Position numbers and translations under genes: made by a program. A DNA stretch of 64,000 nt. Origin: a virus. How positions within the stretch are numbered: the stretch's first letter is position 1; each line of letters opens with the position of its first letter. Where the stretch lies: IMG/VR virus record IMGVR_UViG_3300043395_000420, positions 1-64,000 of that record; one strand, given 5' to 3'. Of the stretch, positions 33,701-44,036 are shown in pieces. The notes under the pieces are model-generated. The model did not search any database. It saw only the letters and a program-made list of their open reading frames with translations, and was not told the DNA's origin.

Positions 33701-36700
33701 TGGATTTTTAAGTTTTGTTACAGCATTTGCTCTATTAGTAGGAGATGTATAAATAATAGAATCTAATGATACCCTTTGCAGGTATGCATCAAATATTTTC
33801 ATAATACTAGTCTTACCTGTACCGGCATATCCTTTTAAAGTAATCTGATTATCATAAGCAGCAGGGTTTTTATAAAACTTTTCTAGTTCTAATAAAGCCT
33901 CTGTCTGTTGATCATTTAATTTAAACGGTGTGCTAATAGTAACACCGTCACTAAATGTCATAGTATTAGCAGGTTGTGATTGATTAGGACTAATTTGACT
34001 AGACTTAGGCTGTCTGAATGGTTGTTTATTTTGAGGATCAATATTTGGATTATTATTATAAGCAGCTAATAATTTTTCTTTTGCTGACTTTTTACCCTTA
34101 TAGTTTAATACATCAACACCAACACCGTTTTCTACTTTTATTTTATACATTGCTCCAAAGTACTTATAGTCATCTTCAAAAGATGTAGGTGTTTCTTCAA
34201 ATAATTCAAATATGCTTTCTTCTTCAGTTTCAAACTTGTAACCTGTTTTCTCTAGAATATCTACAAACTCTTTAATAACAGCATCTTTTTTAGAACTAAG
34301 TACAACATTTGCAAAGTTTGGATCATAGAAAGTTCTAAATCTCTTCGCAATATTACTTTTTGCTTGAGAGTTAGTTCCTATAAATATCTTTCTATACTGA
34401 TCAAATAATAGTTCTGTTAGTTTATTATTTGAATTAGGTACTGCTTCTAACTGAGTTACGGTATCAATAAACTTACTAACTGGTTCAGCTAGTAGTTCTG
34501 ATATAACTTTGCTATCTGCAATACTTAATATACTAAATGTACTATTAGGATTACTTCCACTTTGTAAGTATGCAACAACATCAAATCTATTAAAGAACTT
34601 ACTGATATTCTCAGCATCAATGGCAGATATACCAAACTTATCTTGTAGAATACTAGGGTTCTTTAGTTCATTTAAGTTTTCAGAATATAGATTCTTCTGG
34701 TCAATTTCTAATAATGTATCCCTAAACCGTAATGTATTTACGTTTGCTTTAACATAACTAGAATATGATGATGCCATACTAGAGAATACATCTACTTCTA
34801 ATGCAGATAATAGATCATAGTATTCTGTAATCTTTTTGAAAGCCGGATTAGATACAATTTGATCATACTGATATGCATAAGAGTTATTTCCGGTAAATAT
34901 CCAATACGGTAGATTTATATTATTAAGAGCATGATTACGTAAATATGTTTCATACGCCCAAAGTTTTACAGTTTCCTTATTAATGGTGGTAGATTCACCC
35001 TTACGTAGTAAAGTTTTGTCTAGATATTTTTCAGATAGTTCTTTTTCTATCTTCATGTACTCTGCACTTAATGCAACAACAGAGTATTTATAGTTAGGTA
35101 ATGCTCTTAAACTCTCTCTTTCATATAAGTATTTCTTGTACATATCTGCTTCATTTACTCCGGTAAACACATTAGCAGGTAAAGGAGCAACATCTGCATC
35201 TAAATACTGTAACTCATTGGAATAGAACTTGTTATATAAGTTTTCAGCTATAGAGTTTTGATCAACATATATCTTTCCGTCTTTATAAATAGCTGCTCTT
35301 CTTGCATAAGGAACTGTAGCAACATCTAACTCAGAGTTTAATACATAACTTCTATAGTGTTTATTACTAGGTAATGTAAAGTACCAGTTATAAAATATAT
35401 AAGGACTAAGTTGCTTCTTGAAATTATCAATTACGGAAGCCTTATCAAATGTTACATTTACTCTAGTTTCTCCCATTCTCATACCACTTATATAAGATTC
35501 AATATTGGGTTTAGCAAAATATGAATTTATAGAAGTTGAGTTACTTAAAGGGAAGAAAGGTTCGTATAAACCAATCATAAACTCTTGTATTTTAAAACTA
35601 CCGATAGGTGAGTTTTTAATAATACTTTCATAAACATCAGGATCCAAACCTTTAAACTGAGATGCTTTAATATCTTTTCTTAACTGAACTCTAGCATCGT
35701 GTAAAGAACTACTTCTTGTAGTATCAAATTTAGTAGCCTGCTTAATCTCTGTTAAACCTTTAGACATCTCCAGGATTTCCATAAAATGTAAAAATACATT
35801 TCTATCAAAATCTGTATATACGTCTTTGGTTTTATCATCATTAAGGTTATCTAAATTATCTTCTAATGCCTTTTCATTAAAATAGTTTTCATCAAGATTA
35901 GTAAGAGCAATACGGAAATAGTCGTATAGTTTATTTTTAGCAACTCTTACTTTACCATTAATAGCATTGTATCTATAGTTCTTTGAGTTATCAGGATAAA
36001 AACTTTCTTCATTTAATCCAAATCCGTATTTAGAATTTTCTCCAAACAAAATACTATCTCTAGCATCAGTATTATGCTGATTAAGTTCAGACTCTTTTCC
36101 TAGTACACTAGAGAAAGTTCCTTTTCTAGAACGAGCATCTGTAATATACTCACGTATAATTGGTTGTGATAAGAATAATACAGCTTGGTTAATGGGTACC
36201 CCGGTTTGAATTAAGAATAATAATACAGGAGTAAGTTCTTTATTACCCTGTAAGTCAAAGATCCATTCGTCTTTTTCTACGTCAACCCAACCATTAATCA
36301 ACTGGTTAAACAAGTCAGATATCTTATAGAAGTTATTTTTATCATAACTATGTGATAATGAGATTCTTTGTTCTCCATTTACATTCATAGTATTATGAGG
36401 TAATAATAACACATTACGCATTAAATCACCTGCTTCATTAATTACTTTTACATCTGACATGTAAGCACCGATACGGTTAAATACTACGTTAAATGTATTA
36501 TCTACTGCACCAATACCAAGGGCTTGTTTACCTACAGAGTTATACTCTAATTTAGCAAGGTTATACAAAGGCTCATATATACGAGTAGGAGAGAATCCGT
36601 TTGGTTCTCCGTTAAATCTTTTCTTTGACGAGTATACACGAGTTTTGTCTCTGAGTTTTTCTGATATAGGTTTAACAATAGTTGTACTATTAGGGGTAAT

Positions 36701-39700
36701 TAAACTTACAAAGTTTTCAGGATCTAATATAAGATCTTTAGTAGCAAGTAATAACTGGTTTTCATATGCAGCCTCATTATCCATTTTCTTAATGAAGGCC
36801 TCTTCTGATGTAGCAAGATTATAGTTTTTAAGTATTTCTATAATTTCACTTTCAGTATAACCCATATCAAACCATTCTTCTCCTAGAGCAGCAGTAAGTA
36901 TTGTATTTAATAGTTTATTAGACTGTTCAATATCAGTAGAGAATCTTTTAACAGTAGGACTTACATCACGCGTTAAAGCTCTACGTACAACATCTTTATC
37001 ATATACTAAGTTACCTAGTTCATCTACAGTACTATTAATTACTTTAAACTCTTCAACTTCTATTGCTTTAGATTTTAAATTTTGGTATAGTTCTTTAAGG
37101 GCTGCTTCACCTCTAACATTTGCTATAGTTAGTTTTGAATTACCTTTTAGACCTTCCCATCTTAGTACTGGCATTTGAATACTAAGTTTATCAATGTCAA
37201 AGTCAGCACCAGACTTAGCAACAATTTCAGTTGCTGGTATGATCATATTACCTGCTTCTTCTGGTAAGAATTCTGCAACATGCATTACTTCCATAGAGTT
37301 CAAACCTTGTACAGGAATACGAACCCCTACCATAGTTATCATGTCACGGTTTTTAGATAACCATTTCTCATCTCTAATAATACTGTTTAGAGCATCTAGT
37401 TTAGAAATGTTTTCTGCTTTTGCTTTTCTTGTAACCTCGGGTAAACTAAGTAACTTTTTAAAATGACCTTGTATAGATATTTTAACCTCCATACCATTAC
37501 CAGGAGTATAGAACTTCAAATCATTTGTACCAGAGTACTTTCTTCTTTCTTCTTCTGTTGCATTTCTAAACTTACCTGCCTTTTCAAATCCAGCACTTGA
37601 TGCCTGAATTAATGCTTCTCCGGTAACTTTTTGACGGATTAATCTTTTATTTACTACAGCCGTTAAAAGTTTTTCTATCTGTGAACTAAAGTTAGACAGA
37701 TCAAGATTAACCATAGGGGCACTCTTTAATGCATCTATGAACTCTAACTCGTTATCAGATATTTCTTGACGGGTAAGTTGTTTTTCTATAAAGTCAATAA
37801 ACTTAGTAAGATCTTTAGGACCTTTATCTGTCCAACCTAATTCTTCAACAAGTTGTTTTTTCTTAAACTCTGTAAGTTGTTTTAGAGCAGACTCATATCT
37901 TAAAATCTTAGTATATAGTTTAGACTCTGATTTTTTTACAGATTCATCTTTTATAGCATTCCATGCATCATATCTTTCTGTTAAGTCTGTAATTTCTGGT
38001 TTAAAATCTACAGGTACTCCATTTTCAAAAGAACCTTCTTCTACAAGTTTACGTAACTGAGTAGAGAATATAATCTTCTCTTTAAACTCTGGCGCAACTT
38101 CTACTTGGTCTTTTAAATAATCTAAATAGATAACGTTCTTGCTAAAGGTAAATTCTGGTTCATTTAAAGCCAACCAACCTTCTTTGTTTGCATAAAACTT
38201 ATCAAAGTTTCCATCATTAGTAACAGTTGCAAGTTTAGATCCTGATGCAAATACAGCATAATCTATATCTTGCTCTACCATTTTATTATGTAGTTGTTCT
38301 AGTTTAGTACCTTTAACTACTGTAGGGATTAATGGCATTAATGAAAACTTATGAAATGCTTCTACAGGTAAACCGGTTGTAGCCAATGTTCCCCAGTACT
38401 GCATCTTTTTAATAGGAAAGAAGTTTGCAATATCTTCTGCAGAGACATCATCTCCATTTAGAATTCTAACATATAACTTTTCATGAAGAGTTGTCCATTT
38501 ATCTAAACCTCTCATCATCAATCTATAAGCATCAAAACTAATCCATCCTTGAGCATCTCCTTCTTTCATTCCAGCATATGCATCATCAAATATATTATCT
38601 ATATTTTGCATTGCTTTATTAATAGTATCCTGAGACGCGTTGGTTTTAGCAAGACGTTTTCTTTCTTTATCTTTTGCTGCTTTCTTATACTCATCAATAT
38701 ATACAGATGTGCTTACTACATCGGCTAATACTGCAGTATTAAATGTACCATTATAATCACGTTGACCTACAGTTGTACCATCTGCTTTTGTTTTGGGTCC
38801 GGTGTACCATGCAGATTCGGCATACTTACCTTTCTTAGCAGGTTTATTTACATAGTTTTGGAAATGTATGTCTGTTCTAGGAGTTTCTCCAGTTGATCCG
38901 ATACCGGCATTACGTTTATGATACTCTTCTTTTGAGTGATTATATATACCAGGATCTCCATAGTATACAAGACCTGTTTCAATATTATGTAATAACTGAT
39001 TAGCTGTATATGCTTCTATCAATTGACGGCTAAGTTCTTCTCGAGTATACTCTTTTGTGTCTCCTACAATTTTTAATATATTAGGAGATAATAAATATCT
39101 AGAATCAAAAATACCTTCTTTTTTAAACTTATCTATTACTTGTTGATATTGATTCTCTAAGTAACTATTTACCTGATTCTGATATGTATTAGCAAACTTT
39201 TCATTAGTATTTAATAGGTTCTTGAAATCTGCTGCTGTGGTAATAGTTCCCTTATCAATAAGGTTATAAATTTCTGTTTTTTGATCTTCGGTTAAGATAT
39301 CATCAAACATGATAAACTTAGAACCTACTTCTGCAAGAGTTACAGGTTTACCTTTCTTTTCATATAAAACTATATTTTTAGCATCAGGATCTGTTTTTGC
39401 CTTATGAATTCTTTCAACTTCAGAACTTAAATAACCCATGTATGCAGCAAGAACTTTAGATTTTCCTGTACTAGATGTTGGATCTTTTGATGCAAACATT
39501 TTAGGATTAACATAGTGCTTTGATCCATCTGCGTGTATAATCTGATATAGGAAAGTACTACTCTTACCTGCGTGACGTGTTGCTTCAGATGTACCATAGA
39601 TCATCATCATATAGAAGTCTTGTAGCATTTTAGTAGTCATATCCGAGTCTGATGACTTAAGACCTACTAAATCTATTTGCTCTCCTATACGCATCTTTGT

Positions 39701-42700
39701 GCCGTCCATATCAAGAATATTAATTCTTGCATTTAAAACTTTACCGGTAGCAGTTACACCTTGGCGTTTAATTTTTTCAGGAGTACTCATGTCAAAAAGA
39801 ATGTTCATGAGCATACTGTTTTGCATCCAAGGATTTCTATTCAATGAAAGATTATTCATTATGTAAATAGGCATACCATTTACATTCTCTGTATTGTCTC
39901 TTACTAAATCTTCATAATTAATAGCATTGTTGATACTATCTGTTTTTCTGGTAATTGTGTTGGGTAATGAGTTTTCATACTTAGTTTTACCAGTAGTAGT
40001 TGTAATTGTACTATTAGAAAAATCTCCTGTCCACTGTAAATATAAATTACCTAATGTAGTTTTAAAACCTGTAAAAGGTTGAAAAGTAGATTCTTTATAC
40101 TGAGATTCTTGTTTTAAAAAGGCTTCTCTTAGAGACTTATCTTGTACAAGTTTATCAAATGATTTATCAAGTAAGTCTGTTACTCTTGTAAGTTTTATAG
40201 GTTCTGCACCTGGTCTATTTAATTTTAACCAGGTATTAAATGCATTTATTGCTCTTACTTTATTTTTTAAACCGTTGATTTCGTACAAGTTACCGTTTTC
40301 TTTACTAGACAAAGCATTCTTAACAACACTTAATTCTGGCATATATAAACCAATAGCCTTTAAAAATGTAATAGGATCTTTTGAAATTACACTAGTAGAC
40401 ATGTATAGGTCTGATGTAAGTTGTTCAATATTAATACTTACAGCCCCTGTATCAGATGCCTTTACTCTATAAGGTTCTGTTTCACCAGATCTTGTAAATC
40501 TAGAGTTAAACAACTTAAATACTTTACTGCTTTCACGACTAGCATTTCCAGGACGGATTGTTATATAACTTATATTACCCTTACTGTCTTTAGTTTGCTC
40601 AATATCTAAGTTTACAACATTAATTCTAGGTAAGGTAAACAGTTTATTTATTTGTCCCCACATACTGTTTTCTAACTCACCTTTAATATTATCAGGATTA
40701 CCAACCTTCTTTAAGAATGCTTTTACAATAGGAAATAGTTCTTCTACTTCCTTTAGTTTATCATAAATTTCTTTAGGGTTACGGGCCCCTTGTGTAATAT
40801 TTATTAATAAGTTTTGTGCAGTACGTGCTGGTACCATCTTAGGGAAACCTAAGTCATTCTTCTCAACCTCTCCATTATCATTATATGCTATTAATGTAGA
40901 CAATGTATAAGATAACTTCTTGTCTATCATGTTATTAATAGAAACTTCATTTCCGGACTTATCAGCATATTCTGATCTAGATGTTGTATTATCGTCTTTA
41001 TCAGCCATGTCTGGTTCAAATGACTGGATATAGTTTTTTTCATAGTAACTAAGGATTGTTTCTCCTTCTTTAGGATTCATAGGATCCCCGAAGTTGTCTA
41101 ACATCCATGTTGCTAAATCTATACGGCTTTTTATTTTAATCTTTCTTTTTTCTGCAGCCTTCTCATATTTTTCTTTTAAACTCTCAATATGGTTTACTAG
41201 CTTTTCCTGTACTTTTAAATATGCTGCCTTACGCATTGATGCCTCAGATATAATACCTATAGTTAAACCTTTAGTATTATACTCATCATTAAGGTCATCA
41301 ATACTTTCTGACATCAAACCATTCATGCTTTTCATGATAACAGCAGTGTCGGATAATGATCTGTTTTTAATTTTATTAAGACCGGTTTCTATAAATACAG
41401 CATCTGGTTCAAAGACCGGCTCTCCTAATTTACCTACAGCAAGTTTTTCAAACATCTCTGCTACTTTAGCATTTGCTGTATAGTCTGCTTGGGTTTCTCT
41501 AATAGTTGTGTTACTAAATAAATACTGTAATAACTCAAATATCTTACTGAAAATCTCTGCAATAATACCTTTGCTCTTGGAGTACTTACCTTTTCCACCA
41601 CGTAGCATGTGTTCGCGGAACTGTTCTGCTAACCATTCTTCTTTTTCTAACTTGGTAGCATTTTTAAATTCAACAGTTTTACCGTTATAATTTTCAAATG
41701 ATCCTTTCATTTGACCAACTGCGTTGTAAAGATCTTCTCTTTGTTTAGCAGTTAAAAATATTTGAGAAAATGCATGCCATGCCTCATGGTATAAATCAGA
41801 AGCATCTGCCCCTTGCCATAAAGTAATACCTGCTAAATTCCAATGTGCTACTACAGAAGGATCTGTATTAACTGCATCAAACATTACTGATATCGGTACT
41901 ACATCTGATAACATTCTACCATCAGCAAGTCTGATACTATTATACCAGGGTAATGCTGCATTAATAACATCTTGAGATGACTTAGCAGTACTTGGTTTTC
42001 TACCTGCTCTTAGTAACAAACTGTCATCTATAAGATTATTTTTCTTGATTGTATTACTTGCAGATTGGGTTTTAGTTTCAGGTTTTACTTCAGGTATTTT
42101 CATACCTAAACTTTCTAAAGCTCGTTTATTAATTTCGTTTTCATAATCTGCTGTTGTGGTTGTGCCAGAAACAGATTTATCAAACTCAGTTCTTGAAAGT
42201 TGAGAATGTTGATATTCATGTTCTATAACAAAAGACTCCCATTCTTCATATGTTTTAAACATATCTTCAGGAAAGGCATTTGCACTAGAACCATCTTTTT
42301 GTATGCGGGGTGTTGTCCAGGCTTTACTTTCAAACTTACTTTTTAATACTGGTTTATTAACGTATATGGTATTATTAGTGCTATTATACTGTGCTCCACC
42401 TGGTTCTCCTGTCTTAGAAGTTATTGCCTTTTCTATAATAGGAACACCTTTATAATTTTCTTGAGTACTTTTTGTAATTTCTTTTTTAGTTACTGTACCT
42501 GGCATGAATTCTAAATAAGCATTCATTGGTACAAAGTCTCCATTTTCAACTTTATTTGCTACATAAGCATGCTGTCTTATAAATTCACCATAAGGAATAG
42601 TATCAATTTTTGCAGTATATGTACCATCAGCGTTTTGACGTACATTACTAAATGTACGCACGGTTGTCATATTATTTTTATATAGATATAGACCGCCTCC

Positions 42701-44026
42701 CTCGTTATTTACTATAGCATCTGCTATTAAATCTCTAGCATTTGTTGTTGTACTGTCTACAGTTTTACCATCTATCTTAATAGAAAGTTCTTCTCCTTTC
42801 TTCATTAATACTATACGACCACTTCCTACAGGTAAAAAGTAAAAGAAGTTTGCTTTATCACTTTCTTTTAGAGTAACCGTCTGTTCCTTTTTTTGATATG
42901 ATATAGGATTAAGAAGAAAATCCGCCATTTCCAGTGCCTCCTCCATAGTAATGCTGTCCATATATATTTGGACATCTTTATTCATAGATGGAGAACTGAT
43001 GTATATAGAATTATCAGGGCCCTTTTTTAAATTTAGATTTGGGTATATTGTTTTAGATAAATCCGTTAATCTTGTTTTATCTGCAGCCATTGTTAAGAAA
43101 CCAACGTCACCGTTAGTTATCTCATTGATAATGATGTTATTAGCAGGATCTCTTGCAATAGAACTTGTCATTTTGTCTACTGTTTCTTTCTGCTTACGTT
43201 TTTCTTCTGTATTTGGATTTTGTACAGTTTCTAACTTGGTTCTTACATAAAAGTATACAGGCTTACCATTTGTTTCAACATATTCACCATTACTATTAAA
43301 CTCTAAAGGATTTCCTTGAGCATCTGTAAGTACCTGTATATAAATTTGATCTAAGTATCTTAGTAGTTCAGGATTATCTTCTATATCTGCAAGTTGTCTG
43401 CTGTCTAATTTATCTAGTGGAATTCTGCTTAATGCCATTGTTGTAAGATATACCTTTCCAGAATATCCTTTAATGGTCATATTAGCAGCCATCATGTTTC
43501 TGATAATTGTATAAAACATTTCTACAGAAAAGTTTTCTTCTTGTCCTGTAGTAGTAAACATGCTGTCTGGAACAGGATAGTCTACTTGTTTTATCAATTG
43601 TGAGTTTACTTTAGCATTAACATCATCTTCTGCTTGCTGGTTTCCGGCAATAGTTGCTGCTTCTTGCAGGTCAGTTTTAGTTATAGTTTCAACACTGATA
43701 TATTTGGCAACAGTGTTTAGATCTGGATTAGTTCTCCATTCTTTTGCTAACTTGTTATTACCATTAAGATCAAAATTAGTATCCGTCATATAATCAGATA
43801 CGGCAACATATCCTGCAGCCTGTCTAATCATATCGGGTACTAGATGGGCATATGACAATGCCTTATCTTTATCTTTAGACTTTTCTAAAACATAGTCATA
43901 CAATTCTTTAGCAATTGCTTGAGGATCAATGTTTTGTTTTTTGTTTTTTACATCTTCTATAGATTCTCTAACAAATCTATATACGGATGCTAAGGATTCA
44001 TTACTGTCTATTGCGCAAAAAGCCAT
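30767..44026 (-). CDS. Giant RNA polymerase-helicase fusion (two-barrel RNAP, SF1 helicase, ASCH-like), 4419 aa
   Basis: Virion RNA polymerase candidate. The catalytic metal motif DFDID is at residues 2275-2279 in the context EIVAKSGADFDIDKLSIQMP, preceded by RIPVQGLNSMEVMHVAEFLP, the signature seen in crAss-like single-chain two-barrel RNA polymerases such as phi14:2 gp66. Two zincin-like H-E-x-x-H motifs come earlier (HEYQH at 603-607, HEAWH at 747-751). Farther on is a full SF1 helicase: Walker A GYAGTGKTS at 3399-3407 (Lys3405), Walker B LILDEAS (Asp3491, Glu3492), TIHKSQGG (His3790) and VAVSRAT (Arg3826), as in RecD/Dda enzymes. An ASCH-like domain with GDRTRTTRAKTD lies around residue 3900, then two domains I cannot name. 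At roughly twice the size of gp66 it looks like a polyprotein and may be cut after synthesis. Confidence 0.88.
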   Translation of the reverse strand: MAFCAIDSNESLASVYRFVRESIEDVKNKKQNIDPQAIAKELYDYVLEKSKDKDKALSYAHLVPDMIRQAAGYVAVSDYMTDTNFDLNGNNKLAKEWRTNPDLNTVAKYISVETITKTDLQEAATIAGNQQAEDDVNAKVNSQLIKQVDYPVPDSMFTTTGQEENFSVEMFYTIIRNMMAANMTIKGYSGKVYLTTMALSRIPLDKLDSRQLADIEDNPELLRYLDQIYIQVLTDAQGNPLEFNSNGEYVETNGKPVYFYVRTKLETVQNPNTEEKRKQKETVDKMTSSIARDPANNIIINEITNGDVGFLTMAADKTRLTDLSKTIYPNLNLKKGPDNSIYISSPSMNKDVQIYMDSITMEEALEMADFLLNPISYQKKEQTVTLKESDKANFFYFLPVGSGRIVLMKKGEELSIKIDGKTVDSTTTNARDLIADAIVNNEGGGLYLYKNNMTTVRTFSNVRQNADGTYTAKIDTIPYGEFIRQHAYVANKVENGDFVPMNAYLEFMPGTVTKKEITKSTQENYKGVPIIEKAITSKTGEPGGAQYNSTNNTIYVNKPVLKSKFESKAWTTPRIQKDGSSANAFPEDMFKTYEEWESFVIEHEYQHSQLSRTEFDKSVSGTTTTADYENEINKRALESLGMKIPEVKPETKTQSASNTIKKNNLIDDSLLLRAGRKPSTAKSSQDVINAALPWYNSIRLADGRMLSDVVPISVMFDAVNTDPSVVAHWNLAGITLWQGADASDLYHEAWHAFSQIFLTAKQREDLYNAVGQMKGSFENYNGKTVEFKNATKLEKEEWLAEQFREHMLRGGKGKYSKSKGIIAEIFSKIFELLQYLFSNTTIRETQADYTANAKVAEMFEKLAVGKLGEPVFEPDAVFIETGLNKIKNRSLSDTAVIMKSMNGLMSESIDDLNDEYNTKGLTIGIISEASMRKAAYLKVQEKLVNHIESLKEKYEKAAEKRKIKIKSRIDLATWMLDNFGDPMNPKEGETILSYYEKNYIQSFEPDMADKDDNTTSRSEYADKSGNEVSINNMIDKKLSYTLSTLIAYNDNGEVEKNDLGFPKMVPARTAQNLLINITQGARNPKEIYDKLKEVEELFPIVKAFLKKVGNPDNIKGELENSMWGQINKLFTLPRINVVNLDIEQTKDSKGNISYITIRPGNASRESSKVFKLFNSRFTRSGETEPYRVKASDTGAVSINIEQLTSDLYMSTSVISKDPITFLKAIGLYMPELSVVKNALSSKENGNLYEINGLKNKVRAINAFNTWLKLNRPGAEPIKLTRVTDLLDKSFDKLVQDKSLREAFLKQESQYKESTFQPFTGFKTTLGNLYLQWTGDFSNSTITTTTGKTKYENSLPNTITRKTDSINNAINYEDLVRDNTENVNGMPIYIMNNLSLNRNPWMQNSMLMNILFDMSTPEKIKRQGVTATGKVLNARINILDMDGTKMRIGEQIDLVGLKSSDSDMTTKMLQDFYMMMIYGTSEATRHAGKSSTFLYQIIHADGSKHYVNPKMFASKDPTSSTGKSKVLAAYMGYLSSEVERIHKAKTDPDAKNIVLYEKKGKPVTLAEVGSKFIMFDDILTEDQKTEIYNLIDKGTITTAADFKNLLNTNEKFANTYQNQVNSYLENQYQQVIDKFKKEGIFDSRYLLSPNILKIVGDTKEYTREELSRQLIEAYTANQLLHNIETGLVYYGDPGIYNHSKEEYHKRNAGIGSTGETPRTDIHFQNYVNKPAKKGKYAESAWYTGPKTKADGTTVGQRDYNGTFNTAVLADVVSTSVYIDEYKKAAKDKERKRLAKTNASQDTINKAMQNIDNIFDDAYAGMKEGDAQGWISFDAYRLMMRGLDKWTTLHEKLYVRILNGDDVSAEDIANFFPIKKMQYWGTLATTGLPVEAFHKFSLMPLIPTVVKGTKLEQLHNKMVEQDIDYAVFASGSKLATVTNDGNFDKFYANKEGWLALNEPEFTFSKNVIYLDYLKDQVEVAPEFKEKIIFSTQLRKLVEEGSFENGVPVDFKPEITDLTERYDAWNAIKDESVKKSESKLYTKILRYESALKQLTEFKKKQLVEELGWTDKGPKDLTKFIDFIEKQLTRQEISDNELEFIDALKSAPMVNLDLSNFSSQIEKLLTAVVNKRLIRQKVTGEALIQASSAGFEKAGKFRNATEEERRKYSGTNDLKFYTPGNGMEVKISIQGHFKKLLSLPEVTRKAKAENISKLDALNSIIRDEKWLSKNRDMITMVGVRIPVQGLNSMEVMHVAEFLPEEAGNMIIPATEIVAKSGADFDIDKLSIQMPVLRWEGLKGNSKLTIANVRGEAALKELYQNLKSKAIEVEEFKVINSTVDELGNLVYDKDVVRRALTRDVSPTVKRFSTDIEQSNKLLNTILTAALGEEWFDMGYTESEIIEILKNYNLATSEEAFIKKMDNEAAYENQLLLATKDLILDPENFVSLITPNSTTIVKPISEKLRDKTRVYSSKKRFNGEPNGFSPTRIYEPLYNLAKLEYNSVGKQALGIGAVDNTFNVVFNRIGAYMSDVKVINEAGDLMRNVLLLPHNTMNVNGEQRISLSHSYDKNNFYKISDLFNQLINGWVDVEKDEWIFDLQGNKELTPVLLFLIQTGVPINQAVLFLSQPIIREYITDARSRKGTFSSVLGKESELNQHNTDARDSILFGENSKYGFGLNEESFYPDNSKNYRYNAINGKVRVAKNKLYDYFRIALTNLDENYFNEKALEDNLDNLNDDKTKDVYTDFDRNVFLHFMEILEMSKGLTEIKQATKFDTTRSSSLHDARVQLRKDIKASQFKGLDPDVYESIIKNSPIGSFKIQEFMIGLYEPFFPLSNSTSINSYFAKPNIESYISGMRMGETRVNVTFDKASVIDNFKKQLSPYIFYNWYFTLPSNKHYRSYVLNSELDVATVPYARRAAIYKDGKIYVDQNSIAENLYNKFYSNELQYLDADVAPLPANVFTGVNEADMYKKYLYERESLRALPNYKYSVVALSAEYMKIEKELSEKYLDKTLLRKGESTTINKETVKLWAYETYLRNHALNNINLPYWIFTGNNSYAYQYDQIVSNPAFKKITEYYDLLSALEVDVFSSMASSYSSYVKANVNTLRFRDTLLEIDQKNLYSENLNELKNPSILQDKFGISAIDAENISKFFNRFDVVAYLQSGSNPNSTFSILSIADSKVISELLAEPVSKFIDTVTQLEAVPNSNNKLTELLFDQYRKIFIGTNSQAKSNIAKRFRTFYDPNFANVVLSSKKDAVIKEFVDILEKTGYKFETEEESIFELFEETPTSFEDDYKYFGAMYKIKVENGVGVDVLNYKGKKSAKEKLLAAYNNNPNIDPQNKQPFRQPKSSQISPNQSQPANTMTFSDGVTISTPFKLNDQQTEALLELEKFYKNPAAYDNQITLKGYAGTGKTSIMKIFDAYLQRVSLDSIIYTSPTNRANAVTKLKNPDVRVYTLHSLFGLNPDFNFEEEYDLAKLNFAKQNKGVLKPDESTVLILDEASMVADGLFAFIQEEKKKNSNLKIIYMGDPAQLRPVGQDNLSKVFDKGTQLQLTKVERTGDNPILEESTNLRNGKELNYKTKVVNGIGVVYGDNNTFVNEAVKENFLSPEFAKNKLYFRILSATNAVVTAKNKEVRKLLFGDAAQQQLVVGDLIMGRSNFDKNYRTGQYKIMNSGDYEVLDIKPSTVTLDLLGDKVEFKGYKVTIQNLLGKADEKPEVIFVADVNDDDSKLIRLSKTIKDLREAGARLKKDGDIRAAASYFQKASDYENAITSMKPVIQNGKTLFNQTFDYGYAHTIHKSQGGTYTKVLILDDTINSFKDKNVQQELKYVAVSRATDMVYIATSQKLGTPEIVGEEPAQEPVSNEFIVADSLPAIEQNFADGSKYKEGDVWKTRTMQPQFKDKSTMDLIISGDRTRTTRAKTDVSRMMKDYNLSKIEDLVGKVIRMTDNTGRQVYTRITKVSPFTQEYQDATWQKEGWVKSVTDRHVGNYPYAIEFEVVQPSQSQAPVSTGDKFTKKNIFTVKPIQAADKKAVIKASIATQYIGFGEGIKGSSTDLYREQAGNFANTGNYSVNDVIFVSIGGKRGTEEQQKTQQDRTIAEAIKAVEAGATILTDNKAYTDASDYNTGEKRLYDAMKQAGYNYSEITVDGQVIGTWSKPTQISVSTNQQIVSKSTITQPTQASNPNGFMVGLQNGTGIPVYDFTLTPDNLKPVDIQKIKEANPNVIFVTDTVMAKPGRTANTTDLNKTSAVLAGLGPDNYFGIPTKFLAIPVDPKTGKPKGTLNKTTNTITPSGLLVEETEEEYNYNIQQIDAAIQALVEKMKLNPDKVLRFNFRGMGQSMINRWEENGMVIGSVEENVPANPQSAPKTFVYLSERLYDAFGYINPNSLPRVFAKGSVEMSEKVQRDQVVSDTEVTNDILNDILSCSI

Positions 44027-44036
44027 TGTATTATAA

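Noticed and set aside
30767-44026. Calling the 4419-aa gene an assembly fusion of two genes
   Set aside because: The frame is continuous for 13 kb without a plausible internal start or gap at the polymerase-helicase junction, so I kept it as one gene; relatives could still show otherwise.
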